Source: Caenicola sp034331105 (GTDB taxonomy: Bacteria > Synergistota > Synergistia > Synergistales > Synergistaceae). Taken from it: 64,000 nt of DNA. The notes beneath the pieces are model-generated. The model was not told where the DNA came from, searched no databases, and saw nothing but the letters and a program-made list of their open reading frames with translations. The stretch spans positions 41,730 to 105,729 of the forward strand of contig JAXQGB010000009.1 of NCBI GenBank assembly GCA_034331105.1, read 5' to 3'. Both the position numbers and the translations under genes were made by a program. Positions 16,839 to 24,443 of the stretch are shown in pieces. Position 1 is the stretch's first letter; every line of letters starts with the position of its first letter.

Positions 16839-18009
16839 CGAGGTAACAGTCGAAGTACCCCTGTATATATACTACCGGGGTGCCTTTGTCCCCCGAGCCC
16901 GAGGTAAGGTCGCAGAGCGATCCGATAAGGTCAGTCATCCGCCTCGGAGTGGTCCCGAGCGTGCAGTGTCCGAACTTGTCCATATCACCTTTCGACTCAA
17001 TGGCCTCGCGGATCGCATCAGACGGGTCCTTGTCCCCGGCGTTGTCTGCAACATACTTGAACTTGATCTCCTTCGGCATACCGTTCAGACCGTCTGTATA
17101 ACCGGGCGACACGACAGGGTCAGCCAGTTCCCATATACCGCAGACAGGATCTTTGAAAGCCCCGTCCCCATACACCAGAACTTCGAGTTTTTTGCCGGTA
17201 CGGTCAAAAAGATCCTTCTGGAGCTCTTTGACAAATCCATCACAACCCCTGGGGAAGAGTTTCACAGAGTCGTCATTTGTATAGTTGGATCCAAGCAGGC
17301 CGTACTCTTCATTGAAACCTGCCCCATCCCTTATGGGTGAGCTGCATATCTCATCAAGCGAGATCACATTTGCCCCTGCTTTTTCAAGGATATCCCTGTG
17401 GAGCTTCCTGGTATGTATACTTGCCACTATCACTGTATTTGAGAAGCTGAGCGCAGCAAGGGGATTGTTCGCGAAATGTACGGATACCTTTTCAGGGTCG
17501 ATCGATTTGTAGAGCTGCACGTAATCGATGCCGGTAAAGGGATGCCTGCATTCCCCGAAGACCTCGTAATACTCTTTTTCATCAAAGCTGTCGCAGGACA
17601 GCCTGTCACTGTTGAGGTAGAAATTCATCGGATCGATGACCTGGTTGCCAACTTCATCCGATGGATAGGAGAGAAATACACGTACCTTGCCCCTGACACC
17701 GTTCACTATCCCCCTGAGCAGCTGATGGAACCTGTTCCTGCTCAATATAGGGAAAACGATGGAGACATCACCTTCCGGGACCCTTATTTTTACATCCTCA
17801 GATATATCGGAAAGGGTCACATAATTTCCCTGAGACCTCGCTAAGAGTGATTCCGTCACCCCAACTATATCCCTGTCCCTGACCACGAACGGATCTCTGT
17901 CATTCTCAGATGCCGCAACGATCGTATCGGAAATTATGTTTATCAGATCTGCACCTTTGGTTATTACCGGCAGACGGATACCTCTGGAAGCTGCTCCAAC
18001 ATAGCGCAT
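16831..18009 (-). CDS. CofE-like F420-0:gamma-glutamyl ligase family protein
   Basis: 392 residues from the ATG at 18009, which has GGGAGGA 8 bases upstream. Resembles the long bacterial version of the coenzyme F420-0:L-glutamate ligase family: MRYVGAASRGIRLPVI at the start, VFPILSRNRFHQLLRGI, FLSYPSDEVGN, a conserved LLGSN...VKLFPR stretch, and YGDGAFKDPV...IWELADPVVSP. C-terminus GSGDKGTPVVYIQGYFD is also typical. No other F420 gene is in view, so it may glutamylate something else. Coupled to an acyl-ACP thioesterase. Actual reaction unknown. Confidence 0.75.
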   Translation of the reverse strand: MRYVGAASRGIRLPVITKGADLINIISDTIVAASENDRDPFVVRDRDIVGVTESLLARSQGNYVTLSDISEDVKIRVPEGDVSIVFPILSRNRFHQLLRGIVNGVRGKVRVFLSYPSDEVGNQVIDPMNFYLNSDRLSCDSFDEKEYYEVFGECRHPFTGIDYVQLYKSIDPEKVSVHFANNPLAALSFSNTVIVASIHTRKLHRDILEKAGANVISLDEICSSPIRDGAGFNEEYGLLGSNYTNDDSVKLFPRGCDGFVKELQKDLFDRTGKKLEVLVYGDGAFKDPVCGIWELADPVVSPGYTDGLNGMPKEIKFKYVADNAGDKDPSDAIREAIESKGDMDKFGHCTLGTTPRRMTDLIGSLCDLTSGSGDKGTPVVYIQGYFDCYLDD

Positions 18010-18059
18010 GATATCTTTCCTCCCACAACGGGCATATTTTATAAAAACCAACTATGTAT

Positions 18060-18168
18060 TTTACCATGAAGTGCAGGATGAAACAGCCGGAGAAACATCC
18101 TGCGTGAAGCTGCCGAACCTTGTTCGGCGTGAAACGATGGTGAAACAGTGGTGAAGCTGTTGTAGGGG
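18060..18168. repeat. 11-bp and GTGAAGC-hairpin repeat modules
   Basis: Contains the hairpin GCCGAACCTTGTTCGGC followed by GTGAAAC, then units GATGGTGAAAC, AGTGGTGAAGC, ending TGTTGTAGGGGC. The same ending occurs at 18.28, 20.81 and (inverted) 20.92 kb. Confidence 0.7.
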
Positions 18169-18370
18169 CGGGGGAATTTGCGGCGTGGATAATGCCGCGG
18201 TGAATTTGCGACTTTACAATAGTGAAGCTGCCGAAAAACCATCGGCGTGAAGCTGTGGTGAAGCAATGGTGAAACGGTTGTAGGGGCAGAAAGAGATCAA
18301 TGTCGCTGGGGAATTTGCATCGCTTCGCATCGCGGAGAATTTGCAGCTTTTCAAGCTGCGGTGAATTGGG
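18169..18370. repeat. GAATTTGC hairpin modules interleaved with 11-bp units
   Basis: GAATTTGC hairpin (GCGGC/GCCGC) at about 18174-18208, GTGAAGC-linked hairpin GCCGA/TCGGC and 11-bp units to 18285, then GAATTTGC modules 18309-18368 with stems AGCTT/AAGCT. Same composition as the 9.7-kb array. Confidence 0.7.
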
Positions 18371-18860
18371 ACTTGGATCGGGGATCTAAAATCCCCGTCT
18401 CTCTGGTATTTGTTTTTTTATCGTCTCCCTCGAGTGCTCCAATCGGGGGCCCAGTGGCTTTGTTTTTAGACTACTACTGTGTTTACAAGGTTTTAAACAG
18501 AAGACGCTGGATCCCCGATTTATGCATTCGGGGATGACGGGGAGGGGAGAATTGTGGCTTAGAGCGAGTAACAACGATGCAGGATCTGCCGGGAATCACT
18601 TCCGACGGAGATTTTGCAGCCTTTTGGCTGCGGTGAATTCGCGACAGAAGCGGCCGCTGGAGAATTTGCCTGACTCTGTCAGACGGAGAATTCAAGATTT
18701 ATGATTTAAGGGCCAATTCACCGCTGAACAGTTCATTCAGCAAATTCTCCAGTGATGATTCTCACGAATTCCCCGGCGAATGAAGTTTCCGCCTGCTTTT
18801 ACAACTGCTTCCCTACTGCTTCACGGCGATAGAATCGCCACTTCACGCGGCATCTTCATG
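18371..18860. repeat. Mosaic of intergenic repeat modules
   Basis: In order: a stretch related to 46660-46740 (CTCCCTCGAGTGCTCC, GGGGGCCCAGTGG, about 18425-18460), the hairpin GGATCCCCGA...TCGGGGATGACGG (18508-18540), half of a palindromic element (TTAGAGCGAGTAACAACGA, 18558-18576), GAATTTGC-type modules (18583-18695, stems GCAGCC/GGCTGC and CTGAC/GTCAG) and hairpins GGCGAT/ATCGCC and GCGGCAT/ATGCCGC near 18826-18864. No gene is supported. Confidence 0.6.
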
Positions 18861-18866
18861 CCGCAC

Positions 18867-18895
18867 TTGACAAGGCAAAGAAGTAAATGTATTAT
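18867..18895 (+). promoter_or_regulatory. Promoter for the tyrosine leader and symporter
   Basis: TTGACA (18867-18872), 17-base spacer, TATTAT (18890-18895). It starts immediately after the repeat mosaic and about 50 bases ahead of the leader-peptide ATG. Confidence 0.82.
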
Positions 18896-18948
18896 CTCCT
18901 CCAATTACTCGATGTACCACTTTAAAGACAAAAAGGAGGCTCGCGAAA

Positions 18949-19059
18949 ATGCCGGCTGATATGTTCAAAAACGTTTCCTATTATTACGCATATTCTTATC
19001 CTCGCTGCGATCACGCCTCGGGGCTATTGGTGTTTTCTGCGAAGTCTGAGTCAGCATAG
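18949..19059 (+). CDS. Tyrosine leader peptide (36 aa)
   Basis: Begins ATG with AAGGAGG about 11 bases upstream. Residues 11-17 read YYYAYSY, five tyrosines in seven codons. The stop (TAG, 19057-19059) lies about 25 bases before an intrinsic terminator. CCTCGGG at 19016-19022 is complementary to CCCGAGG in the terminator (19097-19103), giving an alternative antiterminator fold. This is a ribosome-mediated attenuator responding to charged tRNA-Tyr and controlling the small protein and symporter downstream. Confidence 0.87.
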   Translation: MPADMFKNVSYYYAYSYPRCDHASGLLVFSAKSESA

Positions 19060-19084
19060 GGATATTTCTGCTGGATGACACTTC

Positions 19085-19120
19085 AAGGACCGCCGACCCG
19101 AGGGCCGGCGGTCCTTTTTT
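19085..19120 (+). terminator. Attenuator terminator before the symporter genes
   Basis: An 11-bp stem AAGGACCGCCG / CGGCGGTCCTT with a ten-base loop, followed by a T run. It sits between the Tyr leader and the symporter genes. Confidence 0.9.
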
Positions 19121-19180
19121 GTTGATCACGCGGATCTGCATTTTAAGCCAAATGTAAAAAAATGATCGGAGGAATTATAA

Positions 19181-19276
19181 ATGTTAAATACAGATATGTG
19201 GGTAATAGTTTCCGGGGCTTCTCTTTTGTGGAGTGCGGCATGGTCGATAATAAAGATCATCAAGTCGGTGAAATAA
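19181..19276 (+). CDS. Small membrane protein (31 aa), symporter accessory subunit candidate
   Basis: A 31-codon frame with GGAGG 8 bases before its ATG. One predicted membrane helix (about residues 7-27, WVIVSGASLLWSAAW) and a basic tail KIIKSVK. Its stop ends one base before the symporter ATG, so translation is tightly coupled. Small single-helix companions directly upstream of SSS symporters are known as symporter small accessory proteins; assignment to that class here is by size, topology and position, not by alignment. Confidence 0.75.
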   Translation: MLNTDMWVIVSGASLLWSAAWSIIKIIKSVK

Positions 19277-19277
19277 A

Positions 19278-20750
19278 ATGTTCACTTTTGCCCCCCTGTG
19301 GATCGGATACGCTGTACTCCTGGTCCTTATCGCCAAATACTCCAGAAGCAGGGACGCACTGCTCCCGGGAAAAGTTGGAGTAGCTGTTCAGGCCCTTGCA
19401 TATGTCGCCACATACATTTCTGCTGTGGCGCTGGTCGGGTTCGGCGGCCTCTGTTACATCTTCGGGATGCAGATGCTACTGATCGCGGCGGGCAACGTCT
19501 GGCTCGGGACATGGTTCGTCTACCGTTACCTCGCATGGCCGACAAGGCTGTGGCAGAGGAAGCTTAATTCAAAAACACCGGCTGAATTCCTCTCAAAGGC
19601 ATTTGAGACCCCGAAGCTGCAGGTCTTCCTCGGCTTCATATCGACAGTACTGCTTATAATTTACGGTTCTGCAGTATTCAAGGGCGCAGCAGTCATGGTC
19701 TCCGGAGTACTGCCTATCTCCACAAACACCGCGCTTGCCCTTCTTGTGGCCGTTGTAGGCATAAGTGTCGTCTGGGGAGGACTGAGGGGCGTTCTTTACA
19801 CTGAAGCATTCCAGGGGCTTGTAATGATCATCGGAGTCGGTGCCCTTCTCTTCTCTCTGCTTCGTGAGGTGGGCGGTCCGATAACAGGTCTCCAGGCACT
19901 GGCGGCGCTTCCTCCTACAGAGGCTGCAAACAACGGTTTTCTGGCTTTGAGCAGCGGTCCTGCCGGGCTCAACATTATCTTCCTGACTCTCGTGACATCG
20001 GTCGGAATCTGGGCCCAGCCTCAGATGATACAGAGACACTTCGCCCTCAAGAGCATCCAGGAGACAAGAAAAGCTGCTCCGCTGGCTATGCTTGCCCTCT
20101 CGGTCGTGGTCGGCGGAGCATACTTTGCAAGCGCGCTTTCAAGGCTGATCCTGGGACCCGGGATAACAAATCCTGATATAGTGCTTCCCACGCTGGTACA
20201 TAAACTTCTTCCGGTATTCGGTCAGCAGCTTTTTGCCCTCGCAATAGTATCGGCATCTCTCTCCACAGCATCCGCACTTCTGCATATAGCAAGCGGAAGC
20301 CTTGGCCGTGATGTATTCAAAAAACATCTGACAGGCTGGTCATGGAGAATAGTAGTAATCTTCTGTACAGCATGCAGCGGCATCTTCGCACTAAAAAGCT
20401 CCTCGATAATCGCTCTTATATGCGCAACAAGCTGGACCATACTGGCGTGTTCGATACTGGTCCCGTATCTTGCTCTTCTCATCCAGGGACCCAAGGCAGG
20501 CTCAAAGGCTGCCTTTTCCTCATCAGTTCTCGGCCTGGCCGGGACCATTGCATGGTACATGCTGGCCTACAAACCCACATCGATGGGAATAAGCGGGATC
20601 TCAGCGCCCGGGATCATAGGGGCGATACACCCCATTCTGCCCGGAGTTGCATCATCTTTTACCGCTTTCATTCTCTTTGCAAAAAAAGGAACTTTCACGA
20701 TACCCGCACTTTCCGGGTCTCCGGCTGAGGAGGATATGCCCATTAGATAG
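19278..20750 (+). CDS. Sodium:solute symporter (SSS family), predicted tyrosine-regulated
   Basis: 490 residues, about thirteen hydrophobic segments; sodium-binding region stretches such as ALVGFGGLCYIFGMQ and AIVSASLSTASALLHIASG fit the SSS family. The only ribosome site is shared with the small protein that ends one base earlier. Expression is predicted to fall when tyrosine is plentiful, because the transcript passes a Tyr-codon attenuator; tyrosine, or a closely related aromatic compound, is therefore the best guess for substrate (inference). The stop codon is followed at once by repeat DNA (TAGTGAAGCGG). Confidence 0.87.
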   Translation: MFTFAPLWIGYAVLLVLIAKYSRSRDALLPGKVGVAVQALAYVATYISAVALVGFGGLCYIFGMQMLLIAAGNVWLGTWFVYRYLAWPTRLWQRKLNSKTPAEFLSKAFETPKLQVFLGFISTVLLIIYGSAVFKGAAVMVSGVLPISTNTALALLVAVVGISVVWGGLRGVLYTEAFQGLVMIIGVGALLFSLLREVGGPITGLQALAALPPTEAANNGFLALSSGPAGLNIIFLTLVTSVGIWAQPQMIQRHFALKSIQETRKAAPLAMLALSVVVGGAYFASALSRLILGPGITNPDIVLPTLVHKLLPVFGQQLFALAIVSASLSTASALLHIASGSLGRDVFKKHLTGWSWRIVVIFCTACSGIFALKSSSIIALICATSWTILACSILVPYLALLIQGPKAGSKAAFSSSVLGLAGTIAWYMLAYKPTSMGISGISAPGIIGAIHPILPGVASSFTAFILFAKKGTFTIPALSGSPAEEDMPIR

Positions 20751-20935
20751 TGAAGCGGCGATCTTTATCGCCGTGAAGCGATGGTGAAACAGTGGTGAAG
20801 CGGTCGTAGGGGCTAGAACAGAGAAAGCGTGAGACAGGGCCAAACCTGGATTACGGCACGAAGGTATACAGGAATGACGGAGAGAGTGCTTCTTGCCCCC
20901 TCACGATCATTTGGCTGCCCCTACAATTGCTTCCC
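20747..20935. repeat. GTGAAGC hairpin and 11-bp repeat modules
   Basis: Hairpin GGCGATctttATCGCC followed by GTGAAGCGATG, GTGAAACAGTG, GTGAAGCGGTC and GTAGGGGC; then a degenerate CTGGATTACGGCA...GGAATGACGG hairpin and an inverted CCCCTACAATTGCTTCCC unit. Begins at the symporter stop codon. Confidence 0.7.
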
Positions 20936-21065
20936 AATCGCTTCGCGGCGATGGAATCTCAGCTTCCCGCGGCATCTTCATGCCGCACTTCGCCATCGTA
21001 CTTAATACGTCGAAGTGAGGCTCCGCAAGCCTTGCTAAGTCAGCACCGCTATAAATCACAATTGC
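20936..21065. repeat. Partial palindromic element overlapping the aminotransferase stop
   Basis: Hairpin modules GGCGAT and GCGGCATcttcATGCCGC, then the right half of a palindromic element (21004-21065: TACGTCGAAG, GCTAAGTCAGCACCGC, TATAAATCACAATTGC). The arm GCAATTGTGATTTATAGCGG (read on the minus strand) contains the aminotransferase stop TGA. Confidence 0.75.
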
Positions 21066-22180
21066 TGCAAAAAAGCATTGATTGCGTGAAGCCCTTCTAC
21101 CATGACTTCTTTCTTCGGGGCGTACCCTATGCGGAAGTGGTTTTCGAACTCGAAGCAGCTTCCGGGGACTACGAAGGCACCGTTGTATTCGAACATTCTT
21201 CTGCAGAATTCCTCTGACTCCATATCATAGTCGTACTTGATCAGTGCTGTCGTCCCCGAGTTCGGGACTGTGAAGCTGAGGCCTTCTGTCTTTTCGACCC
21301 AGTCTGTCAGGATCTTTTTGTTCTCCAGAATGATCTTCATGTTACGTTCGAGTATCTTCTTTTTATTTTTGAGGGCTATCAAAGCAAGCGCATCGTCGAT
21401 CATCCCGCAGCTGATTATGTTGTAGTCGCGGTGTTTGAAGCATTCTTTAATAAATTCCTGATCCGCGGTCACCCATCCGAGCCTCAGGCCTGCAAGCGAG
21501 TAGACCTTCGACATGCTGGAGGTGCCGACGCCTTTTTCATATATGTCGGCAATAGAGGGAACAGAGTAGCTTCCTTCGTGCTCAAGTCCACGGTAAACTT
21601 CATCACAGATCACCCATGCCCCAACTTTATCAGCTATTTCAGCGATCTCCTGCATCACCTTTTCACCGAAACAGGCGCCGGTGGGGTTGTTCGGGGTGTT
21701 GATGACTATTGCCCTGGTATTTGATTTGACAAGGGATCTCAGTTTGTTCATGTCGGGGATGAATCCGTCCTCCGGTTCTGTCCGAAGCCGCCTTACCTTG
21801 GCCCCGAGGGACTCCGGAAGGGAGTATAGCTGCTGATATGTGGGATAGACTGCCACTACCTCATCTCCCGGCCTGACCAGGGTGAAGATGGCGAGGAAAT
21901 TCGCTCCTATACCGCCGTTTGTGACTATAACGTTATCGATCGTTTTCTTTTTATGGTAGAGCTTGGTTATCTCTTCCCTCAGGTCAACGCTCCCCTGAAT
22001 TGCTCCGTAGGTAAGCTTCGTCTCCGCAAGCCTTCCAAAGAACTCGTCCCTTTCAACAGAGGCAATATCGAGCAGTTCTCCGACTTTCAGGGATTCCACA
22101 CAAGTCTCCGCGATGTTGTATCTGGCATCATCCTCGTATTTATTCATCCACTCTTCAACTTCAAAAGCTTTGATATCCAC
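21056..22180 (-). CDS. Pyridoxal-phosphate aminotransferase, class I/II
   Basis: 374 residues. PLP-enzyme marks: TNGGIGANFLA for phosphate binding, INTPNNPTG, VICDEVYRG, the Schiff-base lysine in SSMSKVYSLAGLRLGW, and FRIGYA near the C-terminus. Fold type I; likely an amino-acid aminotransferase of unknown specificity. I chose the GTG at 22180 because GGGGGGA lies 6 bases before it; the longer frame to 22222 contains this ribosome site. The stop codon is inside a palindromic repeat arm. Confidence 0.88.
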   Translation of the reverse strand: MDIKAFEVEEWMNKYEDDARYNIAETCVESLKVGELLDIASVERDEFFGRLAETKLTYGAIQGSVDLREEITKLYHKKKTIDNVIVTNGGIGANFLAIFTLVRPGDEVVAVYPTYQQLYSLPESLGAKVRRLRTEPEDGFIPDMNKLRSLVKSNTRAIVINTPNNPTGACFGEKVMQEIAEIADKVGAWVICDEVYRGLEHEGSYSVPSIADIYEKGVGTSSMSKVYSLAGLRLGWVTADQEFIKECFKHRDYNIISCGMIDDALALIALKNKKKILERNMKIILENKKILTDWVEKTEGLSFTVPNSGTTALIKYDYDMESEEFCRRMFEYNGAFVVPGSCFEFENHFRIGYAPKKEVMVEGLHAINAFLQQL

Positions 22181-22222
22181 GCCGATTCCCCCCTTGATTT
22201 TTGAGTATGTGGCAGAATACAT

Positions 22223-22450
22223 GCCACGTTAAACTGCCAAGAAAACCGCTTGGCGTGAAGCAATAGTGAAGCGGTTGTGAAGCCGTGGTTTAGTTCAAAA
22301 ACCAATCATAGACTAACGATAGAGACACTGGATACCCGATCTCGGAACGCACTCGAGGACAATGGAAAGGGGCTAGGCTTTCAGGTCCTGACAACTGCTT
22401 CACCATTGCTTCACCATAGCTTCACGCGACCGTATTTGTCGCAGTTTCAC
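22223..22450. repeat. Repeat mosaic between aminotransferase and pckA
   Basis: GCCAAG/CTTGGC hairpin followed by GTGAAGCAATA and GTGAAGCGGTT, a unit CTGGATACCCGATCTCGGAACGC-type stretch (22330-22355) related to the 46.8- and 40.1-kb repeats, then inverted 11-bp units CAACTGCTTCAC, CATTGCTTCAC, CATAGCTTCAC (22389-22423). Confidence 0.65.
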
Positions 22451-22504
22451 CATCATCTGAGATAAGAATAGCAGAATTTATCGCTTCTGTGCATGGGAGA
22501 GTTG

Positions 22505-22556
22505 AATATCGTCCCACAAAAAAAGAGGGCGCACAGCAATGTCTGCCGTACGCCGC
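22505..22556 (-). terminator. Intrinsic terminator after pckA
   Basis: Minus strand GGCGTACGGCAG / TTGCTGTGCGCC stem (with G-U pairs) then CTCTTTTTTT, starting about 28 bases past the pckA stop. Confidence 0.75.
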
Positions 22557-22583
22557 TCCTGTCATCATTCGATCTTTGAGGAA

Positions 22584-24245
22584 CTATTTTTTCAGATAGT
22601 CTATGACTGACTGGATCGCATTCAGCGCATCCGGGGGAAGCGCGTCCATGCCGCCAAGCTCTGTCTGTCTTGATTTTACAAACTGCATCCTGTCGTTCAT
22701 CCTGTTTATGAACTGCTGTTTAAAGGTCCAGTTCTTGAAATCGATATCAAATCCTGGCACGTTCAGCACTTCCATTCCGGGTATCCCGCCGAAGGGCACG
22801 AATTTTGCCTTGCCCTCGACTATGTCTTCCAGTATCTTCAGTGTGGTATTTTTTTCTACCTTCTTTTCAAGGAAAGAACCGGTGTTGAGTATGTAGCAAT
22901 CCACCCCGTCTTCAAAAAGGGACCTGAATCTTATGTAGTCCATCGCAAGGGGATAAGTCCTGAACGGGTTGGCATAGCTCTCTATTACGAGGGCATCGGG
23001 ATCTACTCCCGGAGCGAGCCTTTCGGCCGAAGTCCTTCTTGTTGCAAGGGTGGCGCCCATTACAGACGCGAGCGAGTGTCCGGTGATCTTGAGTACAGGC
23101 GGGATCGTTGGGTCTTTCATAAGCCAGAAGATCGCATTGAGCGGTTCATCTATCCTGTCTATCCGGTTCGGTGACCAGAACCTTGACTTTACTGCGCGCC
23201 CGTTGCCGTTCCTTATGTCTTCGCTGACAACGAAGAGCTTGCCTGCCTCGTCAACTACGACTCCGCAATTCTGAAGGGAGAGGAGATACTTATTGTCCTC
23301 GCAGCCCATCGGGTAGTCCTGCATCTTGTCAAAATAGGCAGGTTCGAGGGCTATTGCATATTTTTCCTTCACGTTGATCACGACTGCGTCATCATGGAGC
23401 ACAGTAACGTCGTACTTGTCCTTGTGTTTTGCATGTGTGAGTGTGGATTTGCCTGAACCGGAAAGACCGAAGACGGCCATGACGAATTTTTTGTCGCTTC
23501 CGTCCTTCAGCTTGTATCTTTTGACCCCTCCGTGGCATGCGGCGTAACCGTTCCTGGCGCCCACTCCCCAGGCAAGTGTAAGTGTGCCCTTCTTGAACTC
23601 ACCGAAATACCTCATTCCGAGGATCGCGGCGCAGTTCTGTTCCGGGGAGAAGAAGGCGAGGCCCAGGGGATAATCGGGATGTGTCCATTCAGGATCTATA
23701 AATACATAGAGGTCTCCGTCTTTGGGCAGCTCCCTCGAATTTGCATAGCGTTCCCTATATTCATCGTTCATGTATTGGAAATTCAGCATCCAGTTGTAGA
23801 TGGAATTCTCAAACTTTTCAGGGACCATTACATTTGCCTTTACCATAAAGTTCTCTTCAAGACCTATAACGGCTTCCGCTGAGTAAAACTTCCTGAATCG
23901 GGAATTGTAAATTGCCTCTCTGAGAAGGGTCGCATACTCCGGGACCGAAACATTGGGATAACCGACGATCCTCCTTGCTGCGGCGCATCTGCCGAAGACT
24001 GCTCCGTCGTTGAAAAGTATTACGTTGGCGCCTTCGGGAAGCCCCAGCTCTGTAGGACGATGGACAGGCATTCCTGTGAGTTCTATTGCTCCGGGACTCT
24101 TTTTTGCAAGTTCATATGCCTGACTCAGGTCTTTGATCTTTATGACGTTGTTGCCGTAAAAAGCTGTCTCTATTGTGGTCCTGATCGGAATAGTGTTAAG
24201 TTTTTTGAAGCTCTCGAGATCCACGAAATGCCCCTGTGTAGCCAT
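22584..24245 (-). CDS. pckA: Phosphoenolpyruvate carboxykinase (ATP)
   Basis: Interconverts oxaloacetate plus ATP with PEP plus CO2 and ADP. 553 residues. Kinase-1 loop GLSGSGKSTLTH near residue 270 and kinase-2/metal site VLHDDAVV near 290 are intact; the adenine-side region TRRTSAERLAPGVD follows. The ATG at 24245 has GGGGAGGA 8 bases upstream. In an amino-acid fermenter it may run either way, linking C4 acids and PEP. Single gene with its own terminator. Confidence 0.9.
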   Translation of the reverse strand: MATQGHFVDLESFKKLNTIPIRTTIETAFYGNNVIKIKDLSQAYELAKKSPGAIELTGMPVHRPTELGLPEGANVILFNDGAVFGRCAAARRIVGYPNVSVPEYATLLREAIYNSRFRKFYSAEAVIGLEENFMVKANVMVPEKFENSIYNWMLNFQYMNDEYRERYANSRELPKDGDLYVFIDPEWTHPDYPLGLAFFSPEQNCAAILGMRYFGEFKKGTLTLAWGVGARNGYAACHGGVKRYKLKDGSDKKFVMAVFGLSGSGKSTLTHAKHKDKYDVTVLHDDAVVINVKEKYAIALEPAYFDKMQDYPMGCEDNKYLLSLQNCGVVVDEAGKLFVVSEDIRNGNGRAVKSRFWSPNRIDRIDEPLNAIFWLMKDPTIPPVLKITGHSLASVMGATLATRRTSAERLAPGVDPDALVIESYANPFRTYPLAMDYIRFRSLFEDGVDCYILNTGSFLEKKVEKNTTLKILEDIVEGKAKFVPFGGIPGMEVLNVPGFDIDFKNWTFKQQFINRMNDRMQFVKSRQTELGGMDALPPDALNAIQSVIDYLKK

Positions 24246-24384
24246 TGGAAATTTCCTCCCCGGGAAATAAATGATATTTTTGCACAAAAAACAACTGCGG
24301 CGTTTTTACCGCCCTGTCTATAGCTTACAACAATAAAAAAAATTGGCAAGACTGAATGTACAAATCATACAATTTACAGAAATA

Positions 24385-24418
24385 TAAAAAACGGCCCCGC
24401 CCTTAAGGCGAAACCGTT
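24385..24418 (-). terminator. Intrinsic terminator after the FadL gene
   Basis: Minus strand AACGG..CGCC ttaa GGGCG..CCGTT followed by TTTTTT, 25 bases past the FadL-type gene's stop. Confidence 0.75.
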
Positions 24419-24443
24419 TTATCATTCATTAAAAATATCGCGG

